Below are positions 55,846-63,976 of a DNA stretch of 64,000 nucleotides, piece by piece (positions within the stretch are counted from its first letter, which is position 1; each line of letters opens with the position of its first letter). The notes below the pieces were generated by a model. The model ran no database searches. It was given only the letters and a program-made list of their open reading frames with translations, and was not told the DNA's origin. The stretch comes from Primorskyibacter marinus (lineage in GTDB: Bacteria > Pseudomonadota > Alphaproteobacteria > Rhodobacterales > Rhodobacteraceae): NCBI RefSeq assembly GCF_003313245.1, contig NZ_QJSD01000009.1, positions 59,418 to 123,417 of the forward strand. The letters are read 5' to 3'. The translations under genes were made by a program, and so were the position numbers.

Positions 55846-56184
55846 GCACATGCAAGCTTTTAGTCGCCCAAATATGAGAGATGGAGGTTCGCCGCTCTTT
55901 TTCTTGACCTCTTGGGACGTCCGCTTCGGGTTGGCATCTGTCATTAGATGACTTTTGGTCCAAGTTCGGCTCGGGGCGGGAAGTCAGGTTTCGGTTTAGA
56001 TGACCCTAGGTTTCTCGGCCAGTTAGCGTCCCCAAGGACGCGGCCCATTCTCTACGTCGTCACCATTCTGAAAAAGCCAAATAATAAAAACAGTAAAGCC
56101 CCCTCTTTTTTGAAGTCACTTTGAAAACACCCCCGCCCCCTCTCCGGGCCGGAAAAAACTACAACATCCCAACCCCTTACCCCT
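55846..56184. other. Gene-free stretch after the SIR2-NTPase gene
   Basis: About 340 bp with no supported gene. It includes the hairpin GCGTCC-ccaa-GGACGC (56026-56041), which may terminate the SIR2-NTPase transcript, and long C-rich runs near 56130-56180. Nothing else recognised. Confidence 0.45.
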
Positions 56185-56307
56185 CTGCCAATAGACCTTG
56201 CCCGTGTGGCAGCCCTCCAATGTAGCGCGTTGGAAGGACAGTGAAGTCGTTTTCGGCTTTTGGCAGACACCCTGCCGCAAACCCTTACACATCATTGGCA
56301 GAGAAGG
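56185..56307. promoter_or_regulatory. Candidate res/crossover region of the serine recombinase
   Basis: Repeated TGGCAG/CTGCCA motifs crowd the 120 bp before the recombinase: CTGCCA (56185-56190), TGGCAG (56207-56212), TTGGCAGA (56260-56267, with CTGCC at 56272-56276) and TTGGCAGA (56295-56302). TCCAA-N9-TTGGA (56216-56234) lies between. Small serine recombinases usually act on short inverted sites next to their own gene. Confidence 0.4.
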
Positions 56308-56316
56308 AGACCGAAC

Positions 56317-56868
56317 ATGCTGATCGGTTACGCAAGAACCTCAACCCTAGAGCAACTGGCAGGGCTGGAGGCACAACAGAAAGAACTACAGGCGACAGGA
56401 TGCGAAAAGGTCTGGAGCGAACAGACCAGCTCTATATCCAAGCGTGACAAGCTGGCTGAGGCAATGACCTTTTGTCGGGAAGGTGACGTGTTCGTCGTCA
56501 CAAAGCTGGATCGTCTGGCTAGGTCCGTTCGGCACCTAGGAGAGATCATTGAAGCACTGGAGGCTCAGGGAGTCGGGCTGAGGGTCCTTAGCCTTGGTTT
56601 GGATACCACCACCGCCACCGGCAAGCTGATGCTCAACGTCCTTGGCTCAGTCGCTCAGTTCGAACGGGAGATGATGCTGGAACGGCAGAGGGAAGGCATC
56701 GCCAAAGCGAAAGCTGAGGGCAAGTACAAAGGCAGAAAGCCCACGGCACGGCAAAAGAGCGAAGAAGTGGTAGCCCTCTTAGCAGAGGGACAGAGCAAGA
56801 GAGGCGTCGCCCGTGAGTTGGGTATCTCGGAGAGGTCTGTGCATCGGATTTGTTCTAGCAATTATTGA
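56317..56868 (+). CDS. Serine recombinase (resolvase/invertase family)
   Basis: 183 residues from ATG 56317, preceded by AGAAGGAGA. The resolvase domain has LIGYARTST with the catalytic Ser8, VFVVTKLDRLARSVRHL with its active-site arginines and LDTTTATGKLMLNVLGSVAQFEREMMLERQREGI. The C-terminal helix-turn-helix is KRGVARELGISERSVHRI. It resembles Tn3-type resolvases and DNA invertases. Inside the island it may resolve multimers of the replicating form or invert a segment. Confidence 0.92.
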   Translation: MLIGYARTSTLEQLAGLEAQQKELQATGCEKVWSEQTSSISKRDKLAEAMTFCREGDVFVVTKLDRLARSVRHLGEIIEALEAQGVGLRVLSLGLDTTTATGKLMLNVLGSVAQFEREMMLERQREGIAKAKAEGKYKGRKPTARQKSEEVVALLAEGQSKRGVARELGISERSVHRICSSNY

Positions 56869-56949
56869 ATTAGCAGAAAAAAGGAGTGAGGAGGCTGCAA
56901 TATCGCTCCCTCACCCTCGGCCCCACCATTATGCGACTGCAAATCCTAA

Positions 56950-57447
56950 TCATTTGAAAACCACAGAAACATCGGGATAGCCGTACTGATCTAGGGTCGC
57001 GTCGCGGCGGCTTTTCTGTGTAGATGCAGATATACCCGATACTATGACGCCGATTATACCAGCACCTGCACCTGCACTTGCTGCAGAGCTTTCAATTTGA
57101 GCAACTGTTTCATTGACGGGACGCATTATCTCCAACTTTTTATCGCCATTATAGGTGCAGGACAGTGACCCAACGGGAGTGCGGGGCCCCATGTCGGGAG
57201 TCGCAACAACCGCTGGCGTCACAAAGCTCGAGTGGAAGCCCGGAGCAGACATCTTACAAGGAACTCCAGAAATTTCCTTTCTATTTCCGTCCTTCAATGC
57301 AAATGTTCTAGCCGTGAAGTCTTTGACGCCCTTTTCGTTAAGGCTCTTCGTTGCTTTGTATTGAACTGGAGGTTGAGTAATTTCTGCCATTTCGCAACCG
57401 GACAATAATACTGCTCCAAAGGCAGCTATAATAAAACTGATTTTCAT
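56950..57447 (-). CDS. Putative lipoprotein of the island
   Basis: 165 residues from ATG 57447, preceded by GGAGAG. A lipoprotein signal peptide is evident (MKISFIIAAFGAVLLSGC, lipobox LLSGC). The mature part has a Cys pair (GVPCKM...GSLSCTYNG) and a Gly/Ala-rich hydrophobic patch near the end (AGAGAGIIGVIVSGI). No family recognised. It is the only reverse-strand gene of the island and lies next to attR. Envelope lipoproteins carried by islands sometimes alter phage adsorption; that is only a suggestion. Confidence 0.75.
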   Translation of the reverse strand: MKISFIIAAFGAVLLSGCEMAEITQPPVQYKATKSLNEKGVKDFTARTFALKDGNRKEISGVPCKMSAPGFHSSFVTPAVVATPDMGPRTPVGSLSCTYNGDKKLEIMRPVNETVAQIESSAASAGAGAGIIGVIVSGISASTQKSRRDATLDQYGYPDVSVVFK

Positions 57448-57716
57448 TTTCTCTCCGATCAAAAATATACTCCGAACACCCGCTCTGAGCATTCCGTAGT
57501 GGTAAAACCGAGAGATGGCATCGGACCAGCTCCTACAAGGATCTAGAGCATTTAAAGAGCTACAGTGACGCTAATGTGCAACAGGGGCGATACCAACCTC
57601 GCTCCAACAAACGTCAGGATGCAAGGTGACACAAAAGGAACACAGAACGGGAGCCGTGTCTTGATTTTTTGTTTAAAGACAGATAGATAGAGCTACACAA
57701 TTCAGGAAAAAACGCA

Positions 57717-57730
57717 TCTCCTGGGCACCA
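57717..57730 (+). repeat. attR: right attachment repeat of the island
   Basis: TCTCCTGGGCACCA, identical to the 3' end of the tRNA-Leu gene. The bases after it (TTCGTCAACCCCAAAAATCAA) look like the original downstream flank of the tRNA. Confidence 0.87.
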
Positions 57731-57738
57731 TTCGTCAA

Positions 57739-57771
57739 CCCCAAAAATCAACTATGCTTGATTTTCAGGGG
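57739..57771 (+). terminator. Displaced tRNA-Leu terminator hairpin
   Basis: CCCCAAAAATCAA (57739-57751), loop ctatgc, TTGATTTTCAGGGG (57758-57771), then GTTTCG: a 13-bp stem with one bulge directly after attR. In the chromosome without the island it would begin about 9 bp after the tRNA CCA end, so it is best read as the native terminator. Confidence 0.55.
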
Positions 57772-57842
57772 TTTCGACGAGGATATCCGGAAAACTGCCC
57801 CACAATCCGCCCCACACGGCACCTATATTGCCGGAAGGAAAA

Positions 57843-58205
57843 TTACATCCGCCGCGCGGCCTTGCTGAGGTCGTGCAGGCGGGCGGCATACCACCGGATC
57901 CCTGCATCCAACTGGAGGCGCCGGCCGACGTCGGCGGGGAGCGGGCGGCAGTCTTCGCTCTGTAGCGAGAGCAGTGTGTCGACTGCTTCGTCGAGAGCCA
58001 TGGCAAGTTCGGGGGCCGCTTCCGTCGGCGCGAAGCAGGCCTCGATGGCCCGGCGAAAGGACGGGCCATGCACGCCCGGGAAACGCCTGAGCAGGTCGTC
58101 GAGACCGCTACCATGCCTGTTAAGAAACTCGTTTGTGAGCCTGATCGCGGTGTCCTTCGGAACGCCGCTACCGGGGTTCATCTCGATCGTTTGCAGTTTA
58201 CCCAT
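57843..58205 (-). CDS. Hypothetical protein next to attR
   Basis: 120 residues. AAGGAGGAG with an 8-base spacer before ATG 58205 argues that this frame, rather than the longer opposite-strand frame, is the real one. Mostly helical and amphipathic (DTAIRLTNEFLNRHGSGLDDLLRRFPGVHGPSFRRAIEACF...ALDEAVDTLLSLQSED). No family recognised; no membrane span or signal. It lies in the plasmid-like debris outside the island. Confidence 0.6.
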   Translation of the reverse strand: MGKLQTIEMNPGSGVPKDTAIRLTNEFLNRHGSGLDDLLRRFPGVHGPSFRRAIEACFAPTEAAPELAMALDEAVDTLLSLQSEDCRPLPADVGRRLQLDAGIRWYAARLHDLSKAARRM

Positions 58206-58412
58206 GTTGGGCTCCTCCTTTGCCGTGGACGGGCAGCACCATGCCGCCGCAGTGAATCCATCGGCCGTCTTGTCAAGAACCGCCGCGCAGGAGGTCGCGG
58301 CGGTCGGATCGGGAATGAAGGGATTTCATCTCCATCCATTTCGACATGCCCGGATGTTCCGGTCCGTCGATGGCATGCCGAATTCTGATATCGTCGTTCT
58401 ACCTTGAGGTTA

Positions 58413-58471
58413 CTGCGCTGCTCTCGAGAACGGCCTCCCATCAAAAAAGGCCGTTCGCGACAGTAGCGCAG
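58413..58471. repeat. Large imperfect hairpin
   Basis: 24-base arms (58413-58436 and 58448-58471) match at 21 positions around an 11-base loop containing AAAAA. The inner 9 bp, GAACGGCCT/AGGCCGTTC, are perfect. It is too long and mismatched for a simple terminator. Confidence 0.7.
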
Positions 58472-58603
58472 CAGTCGTCGGCTTCTCGGTCGTGCCGGAA
58501 TTTCTTTTTCAAAGAGCTCGGCCGGACAGGATTCTTATCGGCCGTCCGGCAAATTGCAGCACACCCAATGCATCGCACGGGCTGCGGATACCGGCGTAAG
58601 CTC

Positions 58604-58665
58604 AATATGCCTTCCGGTTTTGGTGGCGCTCACATCACAGTGCCACCAAAACCGGAAGGCATATT
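58604..58665. repeat. Perfect 24-bp inverted repeat with T-tract
   Basis: Arms 58604-58627 and 58642-58665 are exact reverse complements (core CCTTCCGGTTTTGGTGGC) around a 14-base loop; TTTTTCT follows the right arm. It may be a strong terminator for + strand transcription or a cruciform-type replication or transfer signal. Confidence 0.85.
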
Positions 58666-58988
58666 TTTCTGCGGCGCATCTCGAACACGAATCCAGAGTT
58701 CTTCTAATTGTGGGGATTCTTAGAATTCATTTCACGTTAACATAATGATTTCAGAGACTTTCCAAACCCATCTGGCCGGAAACACGGGATTTCAGGGGTC
58801 GCGACGCATTGTTCCGCTGCGCAGTGCCCCGCGCTCGAATTCGCGGCGCTCGGCGTAACCTGTCGGTCGTCTGGGGCGAAATGTCGCGCGATGCGGGGTG
58901 TTTCTGTATCTGCCCGGGGCGACCCGCGTTTTGTACGGGGTTCCACCGGGACCAATTGCTCTGTGCAACAATCAGCACAGGAGCTCAC

Positions 58989-59825
58989 ATGCCTATCAAC
59001 GACACCTATGTCATCCCCGAACATGTCGTCCATTTTCTCTGCGACGGCGAGCGCAGCTTCCTTGCTTTGCGACTTGTCCATGGCCTTCTTTTTGCGCTGG
59101 ACAACGCCGTGAAGGGCAAGATGGCTCTGGTGCCGGCGCGGTTCTCTGGGGAGCATAGTGCACGAACCAGCATCTTCGCAGCAGCCGTCGGACCGGAAAA
59201 AGCGAAATATAATCGCTGGATACACGATGCCTGCGCGGAACTCGCTGATCAAAATATCCTTCGAACCGCAAAGGTCCGGGGACGGGTTCTTCGATTCCAA
59301 CTGAGCCGGAAATTCTCGGACGCATTCTTGGACCCGACCAGGGCCTTCGCGGTCATGCGAACGGATCAGATAAGAATGTGCCGCACCTTGCATGATCTGA
59401 TGTTCCTGTCGCTTGCATGCCTTCATGGGGGAAAAGATCGACCGAGGTTCCTCCTTCCGCGCATTCCAATGCACGTCGAAGCTCCCGGCAATCGCCTGGG
59501 AGTCCTGTCGCAGAAGCCACCCGAGCAAGACCCGTGGCGCGTCTCGTGGGGCCAATCGAGCCGACCATGGTCGAATGCCGCAGTTCGCATCGGTGGCATC
59601 CTTGATCAAGGTTATCTCATCGGCCCACGTCAGGACATGATCGATGACTTCGTCTCTGAAGTCGCCGTGAAGGTTCAGCATGACAAGACAAAGTGGGATC
59701 GCGGGAAGCTATACAAGTTTCCGCCCGGGACCCGAAGCGTGATCGAGATCCCCGCAGGAGGCACGAAGTCCACGCTGAACGCCGAAGCCCTTCGGCACAA
59801 GGTGCACCAGACCGTGATTCAGTAG
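58989..59825 (+). CDS. Unrecognised protein, possibly plasmid replication initiator-like
   Basis: 278 residues from ATG 58989, which has AGGAG about 6 bases upstream; the frame extends 60 codons further without support. The N-terminal half (YVIPEHVVHFLCDGERSFLALRLVHGLLFALDNA...KYNRWIHDACAELADQNILRTAKVRGRVLRFQLS) has the alternation expected of winged-helix folds seen in plasmid initiators, but I cannot assign a family. The next gene is on the same strand 86 bp downstream, and a relaxase remnant follows. A replication role is a guess from fold impression and context. Confidence 0.55.
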   Translation: MPINDTYVIPEHVVHFLCDGERSFLALRLVHGLLFALDNAVKGKMALVPARFSGEHSARTSIFAAAVGPEKAKYNRWIHDACAELADQNILRTAKVRGRVLRFQLSRKFSDAFLDPTRAFAVMRTDQIRMCRTLHDLMFLSLACLHGGKDRPRFLLPRIPMHVEAPGNRLGVLSQKPPEQDPWRVSWGQSSRPWSNAAVRIGGILDQGYLIGPRQDMIDDFVSEVAVKVQHDKTKWDRGKLYKFPPGTRSVIEIPAGGTKSTLNAEALRHKVHQTVIQ

Positions 59826-59911
59826 ACAGGGCGGAAATCTGCATCGGGGCTTTTCCGTGCCCGGATGATCGCACCCACATCTTTCCTGATCGCAACAACT
59901 GGAGACCCCCT

Positions 59912-60631
59912 ATGCATTCCCCCGCCCCTCACGTGCCGCACAACCTTGGTCAGAAGTTGACCGCCGCTGTCCGGCCGTTTCAGCGCGAATATGATCAAAT
60001 GACTCTCGGCGATGCGCGCCGGCTTCTGGCACGTCATAGTTTCAAAATTCCTGTCCTATGCTCACTGAACTTTCACGGAAACGGCGCGCTGAAAAAAATC
60101 ACAATCAGAGAAAACCTGAAACAGAAGCCCCCATATGCATGGCAGTTCGCGGCCGCCCTGCCTCTATTCACTTCGCCGGAGCAAGGCGCTGGAGAACTCC
60201 GTTCAGCATGCTTTCGCTGGATCGCGGAGAACTCCGCTGCGAAGTTTCTCAAAGAAGGTCGGCATAAAATGTTCGAGATGCCCGATGCGGACATCGAGGC
60301 GCTTCTTCGCAAGATCTCGGAGTATGGACCCTATCAAAAGGTCGAATACCGCGATTTATCACTCCTGACAATTCGGCGGATTGCAGAAATGGAGCAAGGG
60401 CTACGAAGCGGTGAGAGCAAACACGCGCGGCTCTTTCGCCATGCAGCGCGACCGAAACCCGTAGGATTTCTGAAAGAACTGGAAGAAGAGAGCGCGGCCG
60501 CTATCGCTTGGCGAGACGACGAAGTAGCGAAGGGATATACGCCGCTCCATTCGTTCGAATACGCCTCCTGGCCTGACGAGGAGCGCGTCGTTTTCGCCTA
60601 CCGTGAGCGATTGTGTCGCGATGCTTTCTGA
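59912..60631 (+). CDS. Hypothetical protein of the plasmid-like region
   Basis: 239 residues from ATG 59912 (GGAG upstream). Soluble, charged, mixed alpha/beta (LNFHGNGALKKITIRENLKQKPPYAWQFAAALPLF...WIAENSAAKFLKEGRHKMFEMPDADIEALLRKISEYG). No motif, signal or membrane span recognised. Probably co-transcribed with the upstream replication-like gene. Confidence 0.6.
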   Translation: MHSPAPHVPHNLGQKLTAAVRPFQREYDQMTLGDARRLLARHSFKIPVLCSLNFHGNGALKKITIRENLKQKPPYAWQFAAALPLFTSPEQGAGELRSACFRWIAENSAAKFLKEGRHKMFEMPDADIEALLRKISEYGPYQKVEYRDLSLLTIRRIAEMEQGLRSGESKHARLFRHAARPKPVGFLKELEEESAAAIAWRDDEVAKGYTPLHSFEYASWPDEERVVFAYRERLCRDAF

Positions 60632-60669
60632 TAGGATTTCAGAACCCGGGTAACCCGCTCAGCCGAATC

Positions 60670-61279
60670 TCAGCCGGGCCTGGAGCGAACACGGACAGGA
60701 GCGCGTCGCCAGACTTTTATCGCCTTCTCGAACGGTGTCGTTGAAGCCTCGCGCTGGTAGGTTTCCGGATCGATTTCGACATCTTCGCCAGTCGGCATGT
60801 GCATTGCCTCGCCGCTTTGCGCGCGAGCGATGATGTCGGCGAGTGTGCTACGGGGCGTGGTCATGTGCACGACCTCCCGTGCCGCGTCGCGCGCCTCCCG
60901 CCCGGGTCGCGCCTCGGCGATCCGCCGCTTCTCTTCCGCGGCCTCAATCTTGCGCGCCGCTTCCCTATCCGCCGCGATGCGCTCGGAGTCCTCAAGACGT
61001 GCCCGCTCCCGTTCGAGGACGCGGCGCCGCTCCCAACCGGCCCAGAGGTCATCGTTGTGCTCCTGGATATTTTTCCGTGCTTTCACTCGACCCGGGTAGT
61101 GAGCCACAGCGCCGTGGCTTGCTCTCGGTCCAACATGCGGCTGTGCGACAAGCCCTTTCGGGGCATCGCCGGCTTCCGTCATCGTTGCGTTGGACCGAAG
61201 GTCGATGCGCGCTGTCGAATCAGCGCGCTTCAACGCGGCATTCGCCCGGACCTCCCATTCATCCCGCATCGACTGAACC
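60670..61279 (-). pseudogene. MobA/MobL-type relaxase, 3' fragment truncated by IS66 insertion
   Basis: The frame MRDEWEVRANAALKRADSTARIDLRS...PHVGPRASHGAVAHYPG matches the distal part of MobA/MobL (Ti-type nickase) proteins, in which this block follows the nicking and helical domains. It then runs into a long charged coil (ERRRVLERERARLEDSERIAADREAARKIEAAEEKRR). Reading upstream, it is cut at 61279, the base before the IS66 left end; the apparent first 20 residues of the open frame (MSQARHASETHQINGPEPPH) come from the insertion sequence. The catalytic N-terminal domain is therefore missing and the gene is dead. Confidence 0.75.
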
Positions 61280-61303
61280 GTATGCGGCGGTTCCGGCCCA
61301 TTG
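61280..61303 (+). repeat. IS66 left terminal inverted repeat
   Basis: 24 bases beginning GTATGCGGCG. They match the reverse complement of 63977-64000 at 20 of 24 positions, including the outer 10. Confidence 0.88.
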
Positions 61304-61369
61304 ATTTGATGTGTTTCTGACGCGTGACGTGCCTGCGACAAGGTCTGCGTCAGCAGATGGAGGTATCAC

Positions 61370-61834
61370 ATGGCGGATGGTGGTGATGGGTTCATGGGGC
61401 GGTGTGAGGTTGTTGAACCTCGGCGGCGCGGCAAGCGGCATTGGCCGGATGATGTGAAAGCGCGGATCGTTGCCGAAAGCCTGCAGCCCGGTGTCCGGGT
61501 GGTGGATGTGGCCGCGCGCTATGACATTCTTCCGCATCATCTTTCGGATTGGCGTCGCCATGCACGGCAAGGTCGGCTGGCCCTGCCAAGTCACTTGATG
61601 GACGCGCTTCATGGATCGCCGAAGGCGGAGGCGACGGAGCCTGCCTTCGTGCCGCTGTCCATCCTGCCCGAGCCTGCGGGTCAGTCGGTTTCATCTCCTT
61701 CGAAGGCGGCTGCGACCGGTGACGCCGGGGTGTTGATGATCGAGATCGGGTCCGATGTGATACTGCGCATTCCCGATGATGTGGCGGTGGAACGTGCGGT
61801 TGCGCTGGTGCAGGCGCTGCGGGGTGCGCCGTGA
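61370..61834 (+). CDS. tnpA: IS66 accessory protein TnpA
   Basis: 154 residues; GGAGG precedes the ATG. Helix-turn-helix of the transposase_8/IS66 Orf1 type (RRGKRHWPDDVKARIVAESLQPGVRVVDVAARYDILPHHLSDWRRHARQG), then a C-terminal stretch with IEIGSDVILRIPDDVAVERAVALVQAL. It is required for IS66 transposition together with TnpB and TnpC, probably as a DNA-binding or regulatory protein. Its TGA overlaps the GTG start of tnpB. Confidence 0.92.
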   Translation: MADGGDGFMGRCEVVEPRRRGKRHWPDDVKARIVAESLQPGVRVVDVAARYDILPHHLSDWRRHARQGRLALPSHLMDALHGSPKAEATEPAFVPLSILPEPAGQSVSSPSKAAATGDAGVLMIEIGSDVILRIPDDVAVERAVALVQALRGAP

Positions 61835-62184
61835 TCGTCGCGGGACAACGTCAGCCGATCCTGATTGCGACGCGCCCGGTGGACTTCCGCTGCGGGCATC
61901 GTGCGCTGGCGCTGATCGTGCAGACCGAGCTGAAGCTGGATCCGCATTCCGGGGTGACGATCGTGTTCCGCTCTAAACGTGGCGACAGATTGAAGATTTT
62001 GGTTTGGGATGGAACAGGTCTCGTGATGGTCTACAAAGTCCTGGAACAAGGCAGCTTTGCCTGGCCGAAGGTTCAGGACGGGACAATGCGGCTGTCACGA
62101 GCCCAGCACGAAGCTTTGTTCGAAGGTCTGGACTGGCGTCGGATCGTTGCGCAGCGGGTCGCCCCACCCATTGCAGCGGGATGA
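61831..62184 (+). CDS. tnpB: IS66 accessory protein TnpB
   Basis: 117 residues from GTG 61831, overlapping tnpA by 4 bp. Family motif ILIATRPVDFRCGHRALALIVQTEL followed by VFRSKRGDRLKILVWDGTGLVMVYKVLEQGSFAWP matches IS66 Orf2 over its full length. It is unrelated to the RNA-guided TnpB of IS200/IS605. It assists TnpC by an unknown mechanism. Confidence 0.94.
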   Translation: MIVAGQRQPILIATRPVDFRCGHRALALIVQTELKLDPHSGVTIVFRSKRGDRLKILVWDGTGLVMVYKVLEQGSFAWPKVQDGTMRLSRAQHEALFEGLDWRRIVAQRVAPPIAAG

Positions 62185-62247
62185 TTTACTTACCTGTTTT
62201 GGTGTTGTTTTATTGGCCTTTCCTGCCCGGAACGGCTATGAATCCGC

Positions 62248-63897
62248 ATGTCGCAGCCCTTCGATCTCAGCCTGTTTCCGGACCTCCCGCCCGAGGTTGT
62301 GAAGGCGTTCGAGGCCGCGCAATTCGAGCTGGCGGTCGAGCGTGCGGCCCGCCAGCATGAACAGGCGGTCGTCGCCGAAAAGGACGCCTTCATCACCGAA
62401 CTGAAGGCCCTGATCGAGAAGCTGCAAGGCCAGGTCGGACAATACCGACATGCAAAGTTCGGACCGAAATCGGAAAAGCTGGACCCCGCGCAGCTCGAAC
62501 TGGCGCTGGAGGATCTGGAAGCCGCCATCGCCGAGACCCAAGAACAGATTGCCGCGGTCGAGGAGAAGATCGCGGCCAGCGAGACCGATCCCGAGAAGAA
62601 GGCGCCGCGCAAGAAGCGCAAGGCGCGCGCCTTGCCGGAACACCTGCCGCGCGTTGAGCGTGTCATCGAACCAGACAGCATTGCTTGCCCTTGCGGTTGT
62701 GGCGACATGGTCAAGATCGGCGAGGATCGGGTCGATCGGCTGGATTACATCCCGGCGCGCTATCAGGTGATCGTCACGATCCGCCCGAAATACGCCTGCC
62801 CCAAAGGGCGCGCGGGTGTGGTGCAGGCCAAAGCCCCGGCGCATCTTCTGGAGGGCAGCTGGCCCACCGAGGCGCTGCTGGCACAGATCGCCGTGTCCAA
62901 GCACTCCGAACACATGCCGCTGAACCGCCAGGCCATGGTCATGGCCCGTCACGGCGTGCCGATCGACCGCTCGGTTCTGGCTGACTGGATGGGTCGGACC
63001 GGCGCGCTGATTGCGCCCGTGGTCGATCATATGGGCAGGCGCCTGATGTCGGAAAGCTCCCGGCTCTATGTCGACGAAACCACCGCCCCGGTGCTGGATC
63101 CCGGGCGCGGAAAAACCAAGACTGGCTACCTTTGGGCGGCCTTGCGCGACGACCGTGGCTGGAACGGCACCGCGCCGCCGGGTGTCGTGTTCCACTACCG
63201 CCCCGGGCGTAAAGGCGAATATGCCGCCGAAATATTGCACGGCTTCAACGGCACGATCCAAGTCGATGCTTACGGCGCCTATACTCACCTTGCCACACCA
63301 AAACGCACGGGCGGCGATCCATTGCGTCTGGCGTTCTGCTGGGCGCATGGACGACGCAAACTGATCAAGGCCAAACCCAAGAAGGGTTCGCCTATCGTGG
63401 ACAAGGCGCTGTTGCGCATCGCCAGGCTCTACAAGATCGAAGACCAAATCCGTGGCTCGGATCCTAATCAGCGCCGGGCTGTCCGGCAGGAACTGTCTCG
63501 TCCATTGGTCGACGAGTTCTTCGCCTGGCTGCAGGCGCAGGCCGGGCGGGTCTCGCGCAAGTCCGACCTCGGCAAGGCGATGGCCTACATGCTGAAGCGT
63601 CAGGACGGCTTCCGCCTGTTCCTGGACGATGGTCGCGTCGATATCGACTCCAACCTCGTCGAGAACGCCATCCGCAGCCCTGCCATGAATCGCCGCAATG
63701 CGCTCTTCGCCGGTCACGACGAGGGCGGACGGAACTGGGCGCGCTTTGCCAGCCTGATCGCCACCTGCAAGATGAACGGCGTCGAACCCTATGCCTATCT
63801 GCGCGACCTGTTCACGAAATTGGCCAACGGCCACCTTGACCGCAACATCGACGCCCTGATGCCGTGGGCCTACGCGCCGCAGCCCAACGGCGCATAG
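62248..63897 (+). CDS. tnpC: IS66 transposase TnpC (DDE)
   Basis: 549 residues. An N-terminal coiled coil (AFITELKALIEKLQGQVGQYR...LALEDLEAAIAETQEQIAAVEEKIA) is followed by a zinc-finger-like region (ACPCGCGDM...YACPKG) that keeps only part of the second Cys pair, then the DDE domain: Asp in LYVDETTAP, Asp in IQVDAYGAY and Glu in NLVENAIRSPAMNRRNALFAG. Full length with no frameshift, so the element looks potentially active. Confidence 0.95.
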   Translation: MSQPFDLSLFPDLPPEVVKAFEAAQFELAVERAARQHEQAVVAEKDAFITELKALIEKLQGQVGQYRHAKFGPKSEKLDPAQLELALEDLEAAIAETQEQIAAVEEKIAASETDPEKKAPRKKRKARALPEHLPRVERVIEPDSIACPCGCGDMVKIGEDRVDRLDYIPARYQVIVTIRPKYACPKGRAGVVQAKAPAHLLEGSWPTEALLAQIAVSKHSEHMPLNRQAMVMARHGVPIDRSVLADWMGRTGALIAPVVDHMGRRLMSESSRLYVDETTAPVLDPGRGKTKTGYLWAALRDDRGWNGTAPPGVVFHYRPGRKGEYAAEILHGFNGTIQVDAYGAYTHLATPKRTGGDPLRLAFCWAHGRRKLIKAKPKKGSPIVDKALLRIARLYKIEDQIRGSDPNQRRAVRQELSRPLVDEFFAWLQAQAGRVSRKSDLGKAMAYMLKRQDGFRLFLDDGRVDIDSNLVENAIRSPAMNRRNALFAGHDEGGRNWARFASLIATCKMNGVEPYAYLRDLFTKLANGHLDRNIDALMPWAYAPQPNGA

Positions 63898-63976
63898 GGA
63901 CCTCGTCTCGTAGTCCCTGACGAGCTACCGAATGGGATCCGCTTCAACACATCGCGGCTACGTGCAAGCGGGAACT

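Larger units (their letters stand above)
49207..57730 (+). mobile_element. Integrative element (about 8.5 kb) in tRNA-Leu(CAG)
   Basis: Bounded by the 14-bp att repeats. Gene order: tyrosine integrase, replicase-like protein, repeat-rich putative origin, small basic protein, SIR2-NTPase, serine recombinase and a reverse-strand lipoprotein. The interior is visibly richer in A+T and uses different codons from the chromosome around it. It has no capsid, portal, terminase or conjugation genes, so it is neither a full prophage nor an ICE; a satellite or mobilisable plasmid-like island fits better. Having its own replicase and origin suggests an excised, replicating form. Confidence 0.85.
58206..58988. 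other. 780-bp gene-free region with two large hairpins
   Basis: No frame with a ribosome binding site was found. It contains the hairpins at 58413-58471 and 58604-58665. Its position between a hypothetical gene and a replication-like gene, upstream of a relaxase remnant, makes an origin of replication or transfer possible. Confidence 0.5.

Noticed and set aside
57754-58407. 217-codon plus-strand frame after attR
   Set aside because: Overlaps a minus-strand gene with a strong AAGGAGGAG signal; composition is Arg/Ser-rich as in shadow frames.
58737-59681. 314-codon minus-strand frame opposite the 58989 gene
   Set aside because: It lacks a ribosome binding site, while the plus-strand gene has AGGAG at good spacing and more protein-like composition.
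61831-62184. TnpB as an RNA-guided nuclease (IS200/IS605 type)
   Set aside because: Only the name is shared; this is the short IS66 Orf2 protein without RuvC motifs.
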